Origin: Pseudobutyrivibrio sp.
GTDB lineage: Bacteria > Bacillota_A > Clostridia > Lachnospirales > Lachnospiraceae
Reading direction: 5' to 3'
DNA length: 7,664 nucleotides
Assembly: GCA_024691465.1 (NCBI GenBank)
Contig: JAILNO010000206.1
Span: 1 to 7,664 of the forward strand
In this document: one piece after another, positions 6,200 through 7,664 of the stretch
Numbering within the stretch: position 1 is the stretch's first letter
How the letters are laid out: each line of letters opens with the position of its first letter
The notes under the pieces: generated by a model
What the model was told of the DNA's origin: nothing
The model's input: only the letters and a program-made list of their open reading frames with translations
The model's database searches: none
Made by a program: the position numbers and the translations under genes

Positions 6200-6589
6200 T
6201 TACATATCCTCTAGCTTACCATGCTTTTCATAACGAGTGATTCTTGATATTGTATTGCTTTCATCTACGAATACAACCTTAGGCTTATGGGTAGCTGCTT
6301 CTTTAGCGTCTACAGAGCAATAGCACATGATAATAACATGATCATTGACCTGCACCTGGCGAGCTGCAGCACCATTTAAGCAGATTACCTTGCTGCCGCG
6401 CTCCCCTGCAATGGTGTAAGTCTCGAAGCGGTTGCCATTCTCCACATCCACTATCTGCACCATCTCATATTCTAATATACCTGCGGCATCGAGTAAGTCT
6501 GCATCAATTGTGATACTTCCCACATAATCAAGAGCTGCCTGTGTGACAGTAGCTCTATGAATCTTACCCTTTAACATTGTTAAGTTCAT
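6200..6589 (-). CDS. panD: Aspartate 1-decarboxylase (pyruvoyl enzyme)
   Basis: It makes beta-alanine from L-aspartate for pantothenate synthesis. The 129-residue proenzyme is full length. It should self-cleave between Gly24 and Ser25 (DYVGSITID), leaving a pyruvoyl group on the new N-terminus of the alpha chain. Lys9, Arg54 and Tyr58, matching residues of the E. coli active site and cleavage machinery, are present ([22 protein letters not shown]), as is NGAAAR (about 73-78). The first Met is chosen because the length before the cleavage site equals that of the E. coli enzyme, and GAGG lies a few bases upstream; Met5 is the only near alternative. It is the last gene of a panB-panC-panD operon, 13 bases after panC. 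Confidence 0.96.
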   Translation of the reverse strand: MNLTMLKGKIHRATVTQAALDYVGSITIDADLLDAAGILEYEMVQIVDVENGNRFETYTIAGERGSKVICLNGAAARQVQVNDHVIIMCYCSVDAKEAATHKPKVVFVDESNTISRITRYEKHGKLEDM

Positions 6590-6602
6590 AATATCCTCAT
6601 TT

Positions 6603-7445
6603 CTAGTCTACGATAAAGTTATCAATCAATCTGACATTATCAATATATACAGCTACTGCAGTAAGAACAGGTCCGTCAATTACATCTGTTTTCTGAAGCT
6701 CATTCCAGTCAACCACTTCCACGTAATCTACCTTAGCAAGAGGCTCTGACTCTATGATACTTGTAACAGTATTAACTACCTTAGTAGCATCCTTTTCGCC
6801 ACTTCGTACCATTTCCTCTCCCTTAATAAGAGCTTTATGAAGGATAGTAGCCTTAGCTCTGGCATCAGCTGAGAGATATGTGTTACGTGAGCTCTTAGCG
6901 AGTCCGTCCATCTCTCGTATGATAGGGCAGCCAATTATCTCGATATTGAAATTAAGATCCCTTACCATACGCTTAACAATAGCTAGCTGCTGTGCATCCT
7001 TCTGACCGAAATATGCTCTATCAGCTTCTGTAATATTAAAAAGCTTACTAACCACAGTACATACACCGTTGAAGTGGATAGGACGACTCTTACCACACAA
7101 CTCTGTGGATAAAGTATCTACACCCACATATGAATGGAAATCTGGATCATACATCTCACTAGGCTCTGGATGGAAAATTAAATCTGTGCCAATTCCCTTA
7201 CATAATCTGCAGTCTGCATCGAAATCTCTAGGATATGTAGCCAGATCCTCCTTAGGACCGAACTGGATAGGATTGACGAAATCAGATACGATTACCCTAT
7301 CATTCTCCTCTACAGCGCGAGTAATTAAGCTGGCATGGCCCTCATGTAAATACCCCATAGTAGGCACTAAACCAATAGATAGACCTTCCTTTTTCCAACC
7401 GCGTACTACTTTCTTAACTTCCTCAATTGTATTTGCAACTAACAT
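6603..7445 (-). CDS. panC: Pantothenate synthetase (pantoate--beta-alanine ligase)
   Basis: It joins pantoate and beta-alanine with ATP through a pantoyl-adenylate, completing vitamin B5 synthesis in the cytosol. At 280 residues it has the standard length. Visible motifs are [14 protein letters not shown] (27-40) with the HIGH-type His34 and His37, [18 protein letters not shown] (56-73), [10 protein letters not shown] (145-154) and [13 protein letters not shown] (180-192), the KMSKS-like loop. Variants from the textbook sequence are Lys184 where Met or Leu is more common, Asp55 before FVNP where a hydrophobic residue is usual, and HFNGV (124-128) instead of HFRGV. All may be clade-typical and the gene looks intact. 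AAGGAG lies about six bases before the ATG. It is nine bases downstream of panB. Confidence 0.96.
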   Translation of the reverse strand: MLVANTIEEVKKVVRGWKKEGLSIGLVPTMGYLHEGHASLITRAVEENDRVIVSDFVNPIQFGPKEDLATYPRDFDADCRLCKGIGTDLIFHPEPSEMYDPDFHSYVGVDTLSTELCGKSRPIHFNGVCTVVSKLFNITEADRAYFGQKDAQQLAIVKRMVRDLNFNIEIIGCPIIREMDGLAKSSRNTYLSADARAKATILHKALIKGEEMVRSGEKDATKVVNTVTSIIESEPLAKVDYVEVVDWNELQKTDVIDGPVLTAVAVYIDNVRLIDNFIVD

Positions 7446-7454
7446 ATCTTCTCC

Positions 7455-7664
7455 TTATACTGTCTCAGTTTCAAACTCTACCTTAAACTCTGTCTTAGCC
7501 GCTGCAGCTCGAACCTCATTCATAACCTCTGAGCTGATAGCGAAATTATGCTCCTCAGCAGGAAATGCCTTAGACTTAACTTCAGAATCATAAGCTTTGA
7601 AGGCATTCTTCATTTCCTCGCCGATATTGGCAAAGTGCTTAACGAACTTAGGCTTCAGACCAGA
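7455..7664 (-). CDS. panB: 3-methyl-2-oxobutanoate hydroxymethyltransferase, C-terminal end only
   Basis: The 3' end of panB; the gene continues past the right edge, and 69 residues plus the stop (TAA at 7455-7457) are visible. SGLKPKFVKHFANIGEEM is the typical PanB late motif (KPKFVK.YA.LGE), followed by an amphipathic helix and FPAEEHNF, the conserved FPxxEHxF end. The full enzyme makes ketopantoate from alpha-ketoisovalerate and methylenetetrahydrofolate; its active site lies outside the window. After EHNF the frame runs on for 28 residues (AISSEVMNEVR, then AAAAKTEFKVEFETETV), longer than the E. coli enzyme, which stops almost at once after this motif. Its place just ahead of panC and panD supports the call. 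Confidence 0.9.
   Translation of the reverse strand, partial: SGLKPKFVKHFANIGEEMKNAFKAYDSEVKSKAFPAEEHNFAISSEVMNEVRAAAAKTEFKVEFETETV

Noticed and set aside
7069..7593. A 174-codon open frame on the + strand opposite panC and panB
   Set aside because: It is antisense to two well-recognised genes, has no ribosome binding site or domain-like sequence, and its composition reflects the complement of panC/panB codons.

Overview
The window looks like an ordinary chromosomal stretch from a low-GC Gram-positive anaerobe of the Clostridia, most likely family Lachnospiraceae (Butyrivibrio/Pseudobutyrivibrio/Roseburia-like). The grounds are strong AGGAGG-type ribosome binding sites, AT-rich codon use with many AGA arginine codons, a lipoprotein-type binding protein, and a member of the 'cytidylate kinase-like' family that is common in these bacteria. 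The genus is a guess from protein flavour, not from a search.

Layout, left to right. On the + strand, 1-654 is the 3' part of an RsuA-type 16S rRNA pseudouridine synthase that starts outside the window. A good sigma-A-type promoter (651-679) overlaps its stop codon and should drive a high-affinity branched-chain amino acid (or related amino acid/amide) ABC importer: livJ (lipoprotein binding protein, 773-1957), a large intercistronic hairpin (1996-2035), livH and livM (permeases), and livG and livF (ATPases), ending at 5497. From livH to livF the genes abut or overlap by a base, a typical translationally coupled set. A cytidylate kinase-like gene (5545-6165) follows livF without a terminator between them. 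The unit then ends at a strong rho-independent terminator (6171-6193).

On the - strand, convergent with the importer operon, lies a pantothenate operon read right to left: panB (only its 3' end, 7455-7664), panC (6603-7445) and panD (6200-6589), with gaps of 9 and 13 bases. PanB makes ketopantoate from alpha-ketoisovalerate, PanD makes beta-alanine from aspartate, and PanC condenses pantoate with beta-alanine to pantothenate. The ketopantoate reductase step is not encoded here.

How the parts fit: LivJ captures the amino acid outside the membrane, LivHM form the channel and LivGF power it. Valine taken up this way is one step from alpha-ketoisovalerate, the PanB substrate, but the two operons are separately transcribed and a functional tie is only a thought. 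I see no mobile element, CRISPR array, tRNA, rRNA or recognisable riboswitch, and nothing that amounts to an undescribed system. The items most worth a second look are the livJ-livH hairpin, the structured livJ leader, the kinase-like gene with an atypical P-loop attached to the liv operon, and the C-terminal tail of PanB.
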